A stretch of DNA of 64,000 nt from Sphaerisporangium viridialbum. Lineage in GTDB: Bacteria; Actinomycetota; Actinomycetes; Streptosporangiales; Streptosporangiaceae. The position numbers and the translations under genes were made by a program. The notes beneath the pieces are model-generated. The model made no database searches. It was not told where the DNA came from and saw nothing but the letters and a program-made list of their open reading frames with translations. Below, in pieces: positions 1 to 9,245 of this stretch. Positions within the stretch are counted from its first letter, which is position 1, and each line of letters starts with the position of its first letter. The DNA is taken from contig NZ_CP187232.1 of the NCBI RefSeq assembly GCF_049674955.1, forward strand, positions 1,674,001 through 1,738,000. Direction: 5' to 3'.

Positions 1-2710
1 GCAGCTCGGTGCGGCGGGTGACGTTGAGCTTGCGATAGATGCGCGTGAGGTGCTGTTCCACCGTGCTCATCGTGATGAAGAGCTTCCTCGATATCTCGCG
101 GTTGGTGTACCCCTCCGCCGCCAGCGCCGCCACGCGCCGCTCGGCGTCGCTCATGATCGCGGTCACGCCGGAGGACGAGCCGGGGTCGGGCTCGTCGTCC
201 TCGGCACCGCGAGACAGGGCCCGGATGAGGGGCTCGGCGTGACACTCCTGCGCGAGCACCCGGGTACGCCGCCCGAAGATCTCCGCCTGCCGGTACTCCC
301 CGCTCGCCTGGTAGGCCTCGGTGAGGTCGAAGAGCGTACGGGCGAGCTGGTACCGGTCGCCGCCGGACTGCAGGAGGTCGGCCGACCTGCGGAGCAGCGT
401 CGCCCGGTGGCGCAGCTCGCTCACCGAGGCCAGCAGGCGCGTCGCGATGCCCTGTGCCCGCTTGGAGCGGGAGTCGCACCGCGAGAGCTGGTCGTTGACC
501 AGGCGCACGGCCTCGTCCGGCTCACCGAGGCGGATCAGCGCCTCGGCCGCGTCCGTGCGCCACGCGATGAACCCCGGGACGTCCAGCTTCCACCTGCTCA
601 TGAGCTCGCCGCAGAGCCGGAAGTCCCGCAGCGCCTGCTGGGGCTGGTCCGCCATGAGGTTGAAGCGGCCCTTCGCGTGCAGGTACTGCAGGCCGTACCT
701 GGTCTCCAGCATCGCCTCGGGCACCGGCTGGTTGAAGTGCTGGAGGTACTCGTCCAGCTTGCCCATGGCGGCCCCGGCGAGCAGGAGGCTGCCCAGCGGC
801 CCCCCGACGGTCACTCCCCAGCTGCCGGCCGGGATGAGCTCCAGAGCCCTCTGAGCGTCCTGCGCCGCCCCCGCCAGGTCGCCCCTGCGGAGGCCGATCT
901 CCGCCCGGATGGCGGACAGCCGGGCCTGGCGGCTCGGCGCGCGTCGTGACTCCGCCTCGTCGATGAAGGCGTCGCACCACGGGGCCGCCTTGCCGGGCAG
1001 ATCGGCGTAGGTCAGCGCCAGGAGCGCGGTCTCCACCGTGTCCAGGGTCATCTCGTCCAGGCGCGAGCCGCGCAGGATGAGCTCGGCCGTCGCCACGGTG
1101 TCCTCGCGCGGCCCCTCGGTCATCACGCTCGCCAGCGCGTCCGCGGCCTCCATACGGCGGCCGACCCGCAGGGACGAGGCGGCGGCGACCGTCCGCTCCC
1201 GGCCGACCTCCGGCAGATGCGTGAGGAACGAGGGGTACAGGGTCCTGAACCAGGGACGCGCCGCGGCGAGCTCCGCCGCGCTCTCCTGGTCGAGCTTCTC
1301 GCGCTCCTTCAGGTGGGCGAGCACCTCCCTGGCGTCGTCGACGTGGCCGTGCCACAGCAGGGCCTTCGCGAGCACCACCGCGTCGCCGCCGCCGAGGTAG
1401 CCCTTGTGCAGGGCGTCGGTCAGCTCCGCGAGGTGGCCCGCGGGAGTGCTGGGGTTGATCCGCCACTCCGCCCGCATGAGCGCGGTGGCGATCCTCGCGC
1501 GCCGCCGCTCGTCTCCGCAGGCGCGCCAGGCGAGCTTGAGGTACTCGATGGCCGACTCGACGCCGTCGTCGCGCAGCGCCTGCCGCGCCGCCTCCTCCAG
1601 GACCGACAGGGCCCAGGGGTCCCCCGCGTGGCTCGCGTGGAGCAGGTGCTCGGCCACCACGACCGGGGGAGACCCCTCCTCGTACGTCAGCTCCGCGGCC
1701 CGGCGGTGCAGGGCTATGCGCTCGGAGGCGTCCAGTTCGGCGAGCACGGCGGACCTGGCGATCTCGTGACGGAAGCGGCCTTCCCCCAGCACGCCGGCGT
1801 CGCCCAGCGCCTGGATCGAGGTGGACACCGCCACCTTGCTCTCGCCGAGCAACGGGCCGACCGAGGAGGCGTCGCCGAGGACCGCGAGCCCTCTGGCGAC
1901 GAGCGACATGCGGCGGTCCGCGCGGCGCAGGTAGGCCACGATGGCCTCGCCGTACCTCTGGCCGGGGGAGCCGGTGGCCTGGTGATCCTCCAGGAGCGCG
2001 TCGATCAGCAGCCGGTTGCCGCCGCTCAGCGCGTGGCACTCGGCCGCGAACCGCCTGGCGGCCTCGGCGCCCGCCCTGTCGGTCACCCTCTCCTCCACGC
2101 CCGCGAGGTTCAGGTGGGCGAGCCGGATCGGACGGCAGTGCGGCTGCCGCAGCACCTCCGTGTGGAAGAGGGACTGGAGGTGCGCGCTCGGGTCGGGCGC
2201 GCTGAACACCAGCATGACGTCGGCGAACTTCACCCGCCGCGCGAGGTAGGCGAGGCACAGCTGCGACGCGCGGTCGGCGTAGTGGACGTCGTCCACGGCG
2301 ATCACCAGCGGGCACCGCTCGGACAGCTCCAGCAGCACCGTGCACAGCGCGTCGACGATCTGCACGTCCACGTGCTCGATGGCCTCGGCACGCGGGTCGT
2401 TCGACATCTGTGAGCGCGCGCCCTCGTGCAGCAGGCCCAGCGTCGCCGCCCGCTGCTCTTCGGTCAGGGGCGCGCCGTGGACGAGCTGGGACAGCACGCC
2501 GAGCGGGAGTCCGCTCTCGGCGCGCGAGCCCGTCGCGGTGAGGGGCAGCGCGCCGTGGTCGAACGCCCGCTCGGTGAACGCGTACAGCAGCTCGCTCTTG
2601 CCGGTCGCGATCGCCCCCGTCACCATCGCGATCCTGCCCTTGCCCGCCACCACCTCGGCCAGCAGCTCCCGAAGGGAGGTCATGCCCTTCCGCTGGTCGT
2701 CTACGGCCAT
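1..2710 (-). CDS. LAL-family LuxR regulator (large ATP-binding), partial at left edge
   Basis: At least 903 codons are visible; the C-terminus runs off the window. The N-terminal quarter has a P-loop (GAIATGKSEL) and a VIAVDDVHYAD Walker B-like stretch. A long helical middle resembles the TPR-like region of LAL proteins. The last visible part is a LuxR helix-turn-helix (EGYTNREISRKLFITMSTVEQHL). It should be a pathway-specific ATP-dependent transcription activator. The ATG at 2710 follows GGAGG with a 6-nt spacer and overlaps the end of the upstream leuA-like gene by 10 bp, so the two are probably translationally coupled. The family call is firm; the target promoters are unknown. Confidence 0.93.
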   Translation of the reverse strand, partial: MAVDDQRKGMTSLRELLAEVVAGKGRIAMVTGAIATGKSELLYAFTERAFDHGALPLTATGSRAESGLPLGVLSQLVHGAPLTEEQRAATLGLLHEGARSQMSNDPRAEAIEHVDVQIVDALCTVLLELSERCPLVIAVDDVHYADRASQLCLAYLARRVKFADVMLVFSAPDPSAHLQSLFHTEVLRQPHCRPIRLAHLNLAGVEERVTDRAGAEAARRFAAECHALSGGNRLLIDALLEDHQATGSPGQRYGEAIVAYLRRADRRMSLVARGLAVLGDASSVGPLLGESKVAVSTSIQALGDAGVLGEGRFRHEIARSAVLAELDASERIALHRRAAELTYEEGSPPVVVAEHLLHASHAGDPWALSVLEEAARQALRDDGVESAIEYLKLAWRACGDERRRARIATALMRAEWRINPSTPAGHLAELTDALHKGYLGGGDAVVLAKALLWHGHVDDAREVLAHLKEREKLDQESAAELAAARPWFRTLYPSFLTHLPEVGRERTVAAASSLRVGRRMEAADALASVMTEGPREDTVATAELILRGSRLDEMTLDTVETALLALTYADLPGKAAPWCDAFIDEAESRRAPSRQARLSAIRAEIGLRRGDLAGAAQDAQRALELIPAGSWGVTVGGPLGSLLLAGAAMGKLDEYLQHFNQPVPEAMLETRYGLQYLHAKGRFNLMADQPQQALRDFRLCGELMSRWKLDVPGFIAWRTDAAEALIRLGEPDEAVRLVNDQLSRCDSRSKRAQGIATRLLASVSELRHRATLLRRSADLLQSGGDRYQLARTLFDLTEAYQASGEYRQAEIFGRRTRVLAQECHAEPLIRALSRGAEDDEPDPGSSSGVTAIMSDAERRVAALAAEGYTNREISRKLFITMSTVEQHLTRIYRKLNVTRRTEL

Positions 2711-4500
2711 GATCGGCCTCCACCGTCCGCTCGGAGTCCGGCCGCCGCCAGGGGGCGGCGCTGTTCGGGTACGTTCACCTCGCGGTCCGCCTCGACGGCC
2801 GCGAGGTCTCCCTCGCGGGAGAGCCGCGCGCCCGCCACGCGTACGGCCGACAGCGCCGCCGTCGCGACGTCCCTGTCGATGCCGGCGCCCCAGGCCACGG
2901 CGCCGTCGGCGCGGCACTCGGCGTAGATCACGGTCTCGTCCCGCGACCGGCCGTCGAACACGGCGCGCTCCGGCGTCAGGTCGTCGTTGTCGAGAGGGAG
3001 CCCGGTGCGGTGCACGACGCGCACCTGGACGCCGTGGCGGCCGAGCACCGAGCCGAGGGTGCGGAAGGCGTCCGCCTGGGGCCCGCTGACGTCGAACCGC
3101 CCGTCGACGTACAGCGACGCGATCACGTGCTCCCACCCCGGCAGCGGGTCCGACGGGTCCACGCGGAGGAGGTACTCCTCCATGAACAGCGCTCCGATGC
3201 CGCTCGGCGAGAGCTCGCCGCCCAGCTCGTCCACCCGCGCCTGCACCTTGGCCGCCAGCTCGATCTGGAGCCCCCGCGGCAGGTTGAGCCCGTGCCAGGC
3301 GCTCATGACGTACGCGACGCCGCCCTTGCCCGACTGGCTGTTGACCCGCACGACGGCCTCGTACGTGCGGCCCACGTCCTTGGGGTCGACCGGCAGGTAC
3401 GGCATGCGCCAGGGCAGGTCGCCCGCGTCGGCGCCGGCCTCGGCCGCCCGCCGCTCCAGCTCGTCGAACCCCTTCTTGATGGCATCCTGGTGGGACCCCG
3501 AGAAGGCGCTGTAGACGAGGTCCCCGCCATAGGGGTGCCGGGGGTGCACGGGCAGCTCGTTGCAGAGCTCGACGGTGCGGCGCACCTCGTTGATGTCGGA
3601 GAAGTCGACGCCCGGGTCGACCCCGTGGGCGTAGAGGTTCATGCCGAGCGTCACCAGGCAGACGTTGCCGGCGCGCTCGCCGTTGCCGAACAGGCAGCCC
3701 TCGACGCGCTCGGCGCCCGCGAGCATGGCCAGCTCCGCCGCCGCGACCCCGGTGCCCCGGTCGTTGTGCGGGTGGACGGACAGGCACACGTGCTCCCGCC
3801 GGGAGAGGTTGCGGCCGAGCCACTCGATCTGGTCGGCGAAGACGTTGGGCAGCGACCGCTCCACCGTCGTCGGGAAGTTGAGGATGATCCCCCGGTCGGG
3901 CCCGGGCTGCCAGACGTCCATGACGGCCTCGCAGACCTCCAGGGAGAAGTCCGGCTCGGTCTCGTTGAAGAGCTCGGGGGAGTACTGGTACCCGAGGTCG
4001 CAGTCGTGGAGGGTCCGCTCGGCGTACTTCATCATCAGCCGGGTGCCCTGCACGGCGAGGTCCTTGCACTCCGCGCGGGTCATCCCGAAGACCATCCGCC
4101 GGAACAGCGGGGACGTGGCGTTGTAGATGTGGATCGTCGCCCGGGGCGCGCCCGCGAGGCACTCGACGGTGCCTCTGATCAGTTCGTCGCGGGCCTGGGT
4201 GAGAACCGAGATGCGCACATCGTCGGGAATTCGGTCGCGCGTGATGAGCATTCGCACGAAGTCGTGGTCATTCCGGCTGGCGACCGGAAAACCGACCTCG
4301 ATCTCTTTGTAGCCCATGTTGACAAGGAGGTCGAACATCATGAGCTTGCGCTCGGGTGTCATGGGGTTGGCGAGCGACTGGTTGCCGTCCCTGAGGTCCG
4401 TGGACAACCAGCGCGGAGCGGAGACGATGCGATTGCCCGGCCAGGTGCGGTCGGTCAGGGCGACGGGAGTGAAACCCGCGTAGCGCTCGACGCCTTTCAT
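2701..4500 (-). CDS. 2-isopropylmalate synthase paralogue (LeuA-type)
   Basis: The 599-aa product has the full long-form LeuA architecture. The catalytic TIM barrel carries the DLRDGNQSL signature near residue 40 and the metal-binding HPHNDRG motif followed by GNGERAGN. The C-terminal LeuA dimer/regulatory domain (GALFMEEYLL onward) is present. The known family reaction is condensation of acetyl-CoA with 2-ketoisovalerate. The gene sits between a SARP and a LAL regulator in one operon: 2 bp after the SARP stop, with an RBS inside that gene, and overlapping the LAL start by 10 bp. Placement with regulators suggests a dedicated copy serving this locus, either for a branched 2-oxoacid/leucine supply or for a variant 2-oxoacid. 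The substrate cannot be read from the sequence. Confidence 0.92.
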   Translation of the reverse strand: MKGVERYAGFTPVALTDRTWPGNRIVSAPRWLSTDLRDGNQSLANPMTPERKLMMFDLLVNMGYKEIEVGFPVASRNDHDFVRMLITRDRIPDDVRISVLTQARDELIRGTVECLAGAPRATIHIYNATSPLFRRMVFGMTRAECKDLAVQGTRLMMKYAERTLHDCDLGYQYSPELFNETEPDFSLEVCEAVMDVWQPGPDRGIILNFPTTVERSLPNVFADQIEWLGRNLSRREHVCLSVHPHNDRGTGVAAAELAMLAGAERVEGCLFGNGERAGNVCLVTLGMNLYAHGVDPGVDFSDINEVRRTVELCNELPVHPRHPYGGDLVYSAFSGSHQDAIKKGFDELERRAAEAGADAGDLPWRMPYLPVDPKDVGRTYEAVVRVNSQSGKGGVAYVMSAWHGLNLPRGLQIELAAKVQARVDELGGELSPSGIGALFMEEYLLRVDPSDPLPGWEHVIASLYVDGRFDVSGPQADAFRTLGSVLGRHGVQVRVVHRTGLPLDNDDLTPERAVFDGRSRDETVIYAECRADGAVAWGAGIDRDVATAALSAVRVAGARLSREGDLAAVEADREVNVPEQRRPLAAAGLRADGGGRSWP

Positions 4501-4502
4501 CG

Positions 4503-5273
4503 TCAAACTTCCTTTCCTGAATGACTCACGGCGGGAGAGTTCGGCTGAAGATTCTTGATGTCGAATGTGGGCTCCACGCCGAGCTCGGCGTCCAGCAGCG
4601 CGCGGAGGCCCTCGTAGGCCCGGAAGGCGTCGGTGCGCCGGCCCGCCCGGCTGAGCGAGGTGATGAGCTGGGCGTGGAAGTTCTCGTTGAGGGGATGGGC
4701 GGCGACCAGCACGCGCAGTTCCTCGATGAGCTCCCCGTGCAGGCCCTGCAGGATCCTGGCGTCCATGTGCATCTCCAGCGCGCGCAACCGCTGCTCCTCC
4801 AGGGCGGTCGCGTGCGGGCCGAGCACGGCTCCCCGTCTTACGTCCGCGAGCGCGGGGCCCGACCACAGGTCCAGGGCCTTGCGCAGCACCTGCTCGGCGG
4901 TCGCGTGGTCGCCGGCGCGGTAGTGCCGTGCGCCCTCCTCGACGAGCCGGGGGAACACGAGCGCGTCGACGCGCTGCGGGTCCACGCGCAGCAGGTATCC
5001 CGGGGCCCGGGTGACGACCAGCCGCCCGGCGGGAGGGCCGACGCGGTCGAGAATCCGGCGGAGATGATAAATGTGGGTCTGCAGGGTGTTCAACTGGTCT
5101 TTCGGCGCCTCTTCCCCCCACAGCTCATTTACAAAGAGGTTGACATCGACGATCTTTCCCGGGTTGAGCGCCAGAAGTGAGAGGACCTGCCGGACCTTTG
5201 GCCCGCTGGGGGTGAAAGGGCGGTCGCGCTCGTCGAGCACCTCTATCGGCCCGAGTAGCTTGAAATCCGGCAT
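4503..5273 (-). CDS. SARP-family transcription activator, short form
   Basis: The 256-aa product has an N-terminal OmpR-like winged helix (residues about 1-95, with LLGPIEVLDERDRPFTPSG and THIYHLRRIL) followed by a bacterial transcriptional activation domain (about 100-245). This is the domain pair of DnrI/ActII-ORF4-type Streptomyces antibiotic regulatory proteins. It is the first gene of a SARP-leuA-LAL operon on the minus strand. Family members bind heptamer direct repeats spaced 11 bp apart, and such an array occurs at 9263-9302. The GGAAAG inside its 3' end is the RBS for the next gene. Confidence 0.95.
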   Translation of the reverse strand: MPDFKLLGPIEVLDERDRPFTPSGPKVRQVLSLLALNPGKIVDVNLFVNELWGEEAPKDQLNTLQTHIYHLRRILDRVGPPAGRLVVTRAPGYLLRVDPQRVDALVFPRLVEEGARHYRAGDHATAEQVLRKALDLWSGPALADVRRGAVLGPHATALEEQRLRALEMHMDARILQGLHGELIEELRVLVAAHPLNENFHAQLITSLSRAGRRTDAFRAYEGLRALLDAELGVEPTFDIKNLQPNSPAVSHSGKEV

Positions 5274-5506
5274 CAGATTCCCTAAGGTGAAATTGCCCAG
5301 CCTCCGTCAGAGGCGGGAGCCCGCCTTTCTGGCGTTTTCCGCTGGCTTCAAGCTATAGGGGTGGGCGCGGCCCGACAATACGGGTGCCCGAGGAGATCGG
5401 CGCATATATCCGATGGTGGTACGGGTGGTATCCAAAGAATCAGTGCCGGCTACAACCTTCGGATCATCCTCTTAACGAGCCGCCGGGTTCGGGTAACAAT
5501 CCGGGC
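5274..5506. promoter_or_regulatory. Divergent promoter region between SARP and UbiA genes
   Basis: This is 233 bp of non-coding DNA between divergent genes. It contains a perfect 7-bp inverted repeat, AGGCGGG (5311-5317) and CCCGCCT (5320-5326), in the SARP leader. A TATAGGGGT half-site at about 5354-5362 matches one arm of the palindrome seen at 15847-15862. GGTGGTA is directly repeated at 5415 and 5424. No clear RBS precedes the UbiA start chosen here. Confidence 0.45.
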
Positions 5507-6457
5507 ATGACGAGCATATGGGCAACGAGGCAGGCCAACGGCGCTTCCGCCCTGCGGTCCGGTATTCGCGTGCTGGGGCTGTGCGTCGTCGAAGCGCGGC
5601 CGTCCGTCCTAGCGATTTCGATGCTCAGATTCCTGACGGGAGCCGTGCTCGCCGTGCCGGTCGCGGCCGTTCCCGACCCGGCGAGGGTGGCACAGGGGGC
5701 GGTGGCCTGGGTCCTGTCGACCCTCGCCATCTATCTCTTCAACGGGGTGACCGATGTCACCGAGGACCGGATCAACGGCTCCCGCAGGCCGATCGCCCGA
5801 GGCGATCTCGAACCGCGCGCCGCGATGACCGTCGTCCTGGTCGCGGCCGGTCTCTCGCTCGCCGCCACGCTGGGGCTGCCCGCCCAGGTGACATGGATGG
5901 TGGGGGCCAACCTGGTTCTCGGATACCTGTACTCCGGGCCGCCATTTCATCTGAAAAGCGGATCCGGAGCCACAATCATCGTGTTGTGCATCTCCGGTCT
6001 GCTCTCCTACTGGTGCGGGTTCTTCGTTTCCACGGGCGGTGAAAGGGTGTCCACGCCGCTCGAACTCATCGTGTTCGCGGTGGCCGCCACTTACTGGATG
6101 ACACTTGTCGGAGTACCGGCCAAGGACTTGTCCGATATCGAGGGAGACGCCGCTGCCGGCCGGCGGACGATCGGCGTCACACTCGGAGAGCGGACGTCAC
6201 GGTATGTGATGTCGGTCGCGGCGGCCGTGCTGGCGGCCGCATTCGGCGCCACCATCCTGATCCTCGGCATTCCGCTGATCGGCGCGTTCGTCGCCATGAG
6301 CGCGGGCGCCGCGGCGGTCATCGTGAGCGGTCGCGCCGCCTCCTCCAAGGGAAGTCGCCGTCATCAACGACGGCCTTACCGAGTGTTCATGGCGACGCAA
6401 CACCTTGTGCACATTACCGCGCTGATCAGCAATATGTCATCCTATATGTTGCTTTAA
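5507..6457 (+). CDS. UbiA-family membrane prenyltransferase
   Basis: The roughly 316-aa polytopic membrane protein has both aspartate-rich motifs of UbiA aromatic prenyltransferases. The first is NGVTDVTED (NxxxDxxxD) and the second is KDLSDIEGD. They lie on cytoplasmic loops between about seven to nine hydrophobic segments. Family members transfer a prenyl chain from a diphosphate to an aromatic or other acceptor in the membrane. I chose the ATG at 5507 because the sequence before it lacks membrane or family features; a GTG at 5384 would add 41 residues. It stands alone before the kinase gene. No prenyl diphosphate synthase is visible in the window, so the donor and acceptor are unknown. Confidence 0.85.
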   Translation: MTSIWATRQANGASALRSGIRVLGLCVVEARPSVLAISMLRFLTGAVLAVPVAAVPDPARVAQGAVAWVLSTLAIYLFNGVTDVTEDRINGSRRPIARGDLEPRAAMTVVLVAAGLSLAATLGLPAQVTWMVGANLVLGYLYSGPPFHLKSGSGATIIVLCISGLLSYWCGFFVSTGGERVSTPLELIVFAVAATYWMTLVGVPAKDLSDIEGDAAAGRRTIGVTLGERTSRYVMSVAAAVLAAAFGATILILGIPLIGAFVAMSAGAAAVIVSGRAASSKGSRRHQRRPYRVFMATQHLVHITALISNMSSYMLL

Positions 6458-6495
6458 AGACGTAGCTGCGAGATAGTTGGGGGCACGCGCGTCCC

Positions 6496-7614
6496 ATGGC
6501 GGAGGGGACTTCCTTGGATGCGGCACCCGGGGCCAGGAACGACCCAGCGAGATTCGTCGACGCGTGCCGGAAAGAAATCCTTTCGGAATTCGAGGCCGAG
6601 CTGCAAGCCAGTGGCAACGTTCTCTCCTCGGACCCGCAGGCGACCCGCCAGGCCCTTATGACCGCCCACTACGTCCTCGACGATGTGGCGGCCATGCTGC
6701 GCGCCGGAAAAGTGCAGGTCAACGAGCTCTATAAATTCCACTCCTGGGAAGTCGGCAGTACTCGCGCCGCCAGCGGAGTTCACCCCAAGGCATCTCTTGA
6801 GGCCGGCTCACTTTTCTTCAGGACCGCTCTGGCCCACCTCGCACGGCGAATAGCGGTGGACACCGAGGCGCCCGGGGAGCTTTTCACGCTCGTGGCGACC
6901 GGAATGGAGGAGAGCCTCTCCCGGCGAATCCGTGAGGCGTCGGAGAGCTATCACGGCTTTCTCCTCAACCAGGTGCAGGAGGCCCAGGGAGAGGAGCGCC
7001 GCCGCATAGCGCGAGAGCTCCACGACCGCGTCGGCCACGGGATCAGCGTCGCGCACCAGCAACTGGCGCTGTCGGAGGTCCACCGGGCCACGGACCCCGC
7101 CAGAGCGTCTGCCAAGATCGCGGTCGCGCAGCAGGCCATCCAGGAGACCATGGAGAACCTGCGGCAGATGACGTCCGAGCTCTATCCCCAGGTGCCGGTG
7201 AAGAGTTTGGAGAAGGCGCTGCTCGGCTTCCTCGAAGCGGTGGAGGACGACCACGTCTCCGTCGGGCTCGACGTGAACGGTGACGAGTCGTGGGCCGAGC
7301 CAAGAGTGCTCGACCAGGCCTTTCTCATCGTCAGGGAAGCCGCCCGCAACGCGATAGCCCACGCGCGCCCCTCGGTGATCCTCATGCGGGTGGACATCGC
7401 TCCGCACGAGCTGCTCGCGTCCGTACAGGACAATGGGCAGGGCTTCGATCCGCTGCTCGCCCGGGTGCGCGGAGGCGTGGGTCTCGCTTCCATGCGCGAG
7501 CGCGCGGAGCTGCTCGGGGGCCGGGTGACCATCTCAAGCGAACCAGGGAACGGCTGCTTAGTCGAGCTCTTCATCCCCCTAAAGAGACAGTCCCATGAAT
7601 CGGACGAATCGTAA
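6496..7614 (+). CDS. Soluble NarL-type sensor histidine kinase
   Basis: The 372-aa product has no obvious membrane segment, so it should sense a cytoplasmic signal. An uncharacterised N-terminal region (about 1-155) leads into a HisKA_3 dimerisation/phosphoacceptor box, ERRRIARELHDRVGHG, with the phosphorylatable His at 176. The HATPase domain follows, with N-box EAARNAIAHA and glycine-rich DNGQGF and GVGLASMRERAELLGG. The gene overlaps its partner response regulator by 20 bp, as expected for a two-component pair. Confidence 0.94.
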   Translation: MAEGTSLDAAPGARNDPARFVDACRKEILSEFEAELQASGNVLSSDPQATRQALMTAHYVLDDVAAMLRAGKVQVNELYKFHSWEVGSTRAASGVHPKASLEAGSLFFRTALAHLARRIAVDTEAPGELFTLVATGMEESLSRRIREASESYHGFLLNQVQEAQGEERRRIARELHDRVGHGISVAHQQLALSEVHRATDPARASAKIAVAQQAIQETMENLRQMTSELYPQVPVKSLEKALLGFLEAVEDDHVSVGLDVNGDESWAEPRVLDQAFLIVREAARNAIAHARPSVILMRVDIAPHELLASVQDNGQGFDPLLARVRGGVGLASMRERAELLGGRVTISSEPGNGCLVELFIPLKRQSHESDES

Positions 7615-8263
7615 TAGCGGAATCTCCGTCGCCATCGTGGACGACCATGCGCTTTTCCGGGAAGGGCTGCGCGAGATCCTTGAGGCCGTCGAGGACATGG
7701 GCATCGTGGGTGAGGCCGGGGACTCCTCCTCCGCCCTGGCCCTCGTCGAGGAGACCCGGCCGGACGTGGTCCTGCTGGACGTCGAGATCCCCGGCGACGA
7801 GGTCACCGAGACCGTCACGCGGATACGGGAGATCTCGCCGGAGACCCAGATCATCATCCTGAGCATGTACGACGGGCCGCAGCTGCTCACCCGGCTCCTC
7901 GTGGCGGGCATCTGCGGCTACCTGCTCAAGAGCGTCCACCGCCACGAGCTGATCGCGGCGGTGCGGAGCGTCCACGAGGATCCCGGGAGGGTGGTGCTCG
8001 CGGTCTCGCGCCACAGCCTCGCCCAGGTGAAGGGGCCTCCTTCCGGCGTCCTGTCGAGCAAGGAGCAGGAGGTGCTCCAGCTGGCCGCCCAGGCGCTCAG
8101 CAACGGCCAGATCGCCCGGTGCCTCGGTCTCGCCGAGGCGACCGTGAAGCGGCACATGCGGAACATCTTCGTCAAGCTCAACGCGGTCTCCCGGATCGAC
8201 GCGGTCAACAAGGCCCTCGCGGCCTCGCTCATCTCCCCTCAGAGCAGGAGCGACGGCGACTGA
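7595..8263 (+). CDS. NarL/FixJ-family response regulator
   Basis: The 222-aa product has a receiver domain with the acidic pair VDDH near residues 16-18 and the phospho-acceptor Asp62 (VLLDVEIPGDEV). A C-terminal LuxR-type helix-turn-helix (LSKEQEVLQLAAQALSNGQIARCLGLAEATVKRHMRNIFVKL, given here only as the recognisable HTH region) binds DNA. It is the cognate partner of the kinase just upstream. Its 3' end overlaps the 3' end of the opposing aldo/keto reductase gene by 25 bp. Confidence 0.95.
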   Translation: MNRTNRNSGISVAIVDDHALFREGLREILEAVEDMGIVGEAGDSSSALALVEETRPDVVLLDVEIPGDEVTETVTRIREISPETQIIILSMYDGPQLLTRLLVAGICGYLLKSVHRHELIAAVRSVHEDPGRVVLAVSRHSLAQVKGPPSGVLSSKEQEVLQLAAQALSNGQIARCLGLAEATVKRHMRNIFVKLNAVSRIDAVNKALAASLISPQSRSDGD

Positions 8264-9204
8264 TCGAACCTCACGGCGGGGAAGATCCTCGCCAGCCTGT
8301 CCCGCGTCGCGGGCGCGAGCTCCACGGCCGACGCGGCGAGGTTCATCTCCAGGTGCACAGGATCGCGGGTGCTCGGGACGGGGACGATGTGGTCGCCCTG
8401 GGAGAGCAGCCAGCCCAGGGCGAGGCGGCCGGCGCCGACGTCGAGCTGCGCCGCCGCCGCCTCGACCTCCCGCAGGGGGCCCACGCTCAGCCGCAGGTTC
8501 TCCGGCTGGAAACGGGGGTCCTCATGTCTCCAGTCGCCCGGGCCCAGCTGTACGGGGGAGCGGATGCGGCTGGTGAGGAAGCCCCGGCCGAGCGGGCGGG
8601 CGGCGACCACGGTGATGCCCATCTGCCGGGCGGCGGTGAGAAGGGCGGGCTGGGCGCGCAGCCCCCACAGCGAGTACTCGACGGCGACCGCGGTGACGGG
8701 GTGCACGGCGTGCGCCCGCCGTAGCTGCTGGGGTGTGCCGTTCGACAGGCCCACGTACCGGATCTTCCCCGCCGTCACGAGCCTGGACAGGCGGGCCATG
8801 CTCGCCTCCACCGGCACGCGCTCGTCCTGGCAGTGGAGGTAGTAGAGGTCGAGGGAGTCGATGCCGAGGCGTTCGAGGGAGGACTCGCAGGACCGCTCCA
8901 GGTAGTCGAGCCGCCCGTCGAACCTGGTGGGCCGCCCCGGCCGCGCGCGGCGCACGCCGCCTCGGGTGCAGACCACGACCTCGTGGGCCCTGCCGGCGAC
9001 GGCCCGGCCCACCAGGCGTTCGACCTGGCCCGCGGCGTAGAAGCCGGCGGTGTCGATGAGGGTCACGCCCGCGTCGAGCGCCTTGCGGATCAGGCTGAGC
9101 GCCTCGGCGTTGTCGACGTGGCCGTAGGCGCCGGTGAGGGCAAGTGAGCCGAGTCCGATATTCGAGATGACCGGCCCTGTCTGTCCCAACCTCGTGTAAC
9201 GCAA
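8239..9204 (-). CDS. Aldo/keto reductase, probable NDP-hexose ketoreductase or 2,3-reductase
   Basis: The 321-aa AKR barrel belongs to the group that includes sugar-cassette reductases such as EryBII and TylC1, judged from family knowledge and its position beside an NDP-hexose 2,3-dehydratase. Tetrad positions seen are Asp51 and Tyr56 (IDTAGFYAAGQVE) and His124 (LYYLHCQD). The position normally held by the catalytic lysine is Arg81 (VVVCTRGG). The start is a TTG at 9204 preceded by AAGGGG with a 6-nt gap. Its likely role is reduction of a keto-sugar intermediate. The odd Arg81 leaves catalysis uncertain. Confidence 0.85.
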   Translation of the reverse strand: MRYTRLGQTGPVISNIGLGSLALTGAYGHVDNAEALSLIRKALDAGVTLIDTAGFYAAGQVERLVGRAVAGRAHEVVVCTRGGVRRARPGRPTRFDGRLDYLERSCESSLERLGIDSLDLYYLHCQDERVPVEASMARLSRLVTAGKIRYVGLSNGTPQQLRRAHAVHPVTAVAVEYSLWGLRAQPALLTAARQMGITVVAARPLGRGFLTSRIRSPVQLGPGDWRHEDPRFQPENLRLSVGPLREVEAAAAQLDVGAGRLALGWLLSQGDHIVPVPSTRDPVHLEMNLAASAVELAPATRDRLARIFPAVRFDQSPSLLL

Positions 9205-9245
9205 GTGGACCCCTTAGCCCGTCTATCCCAGACTCGTGCATTTCT

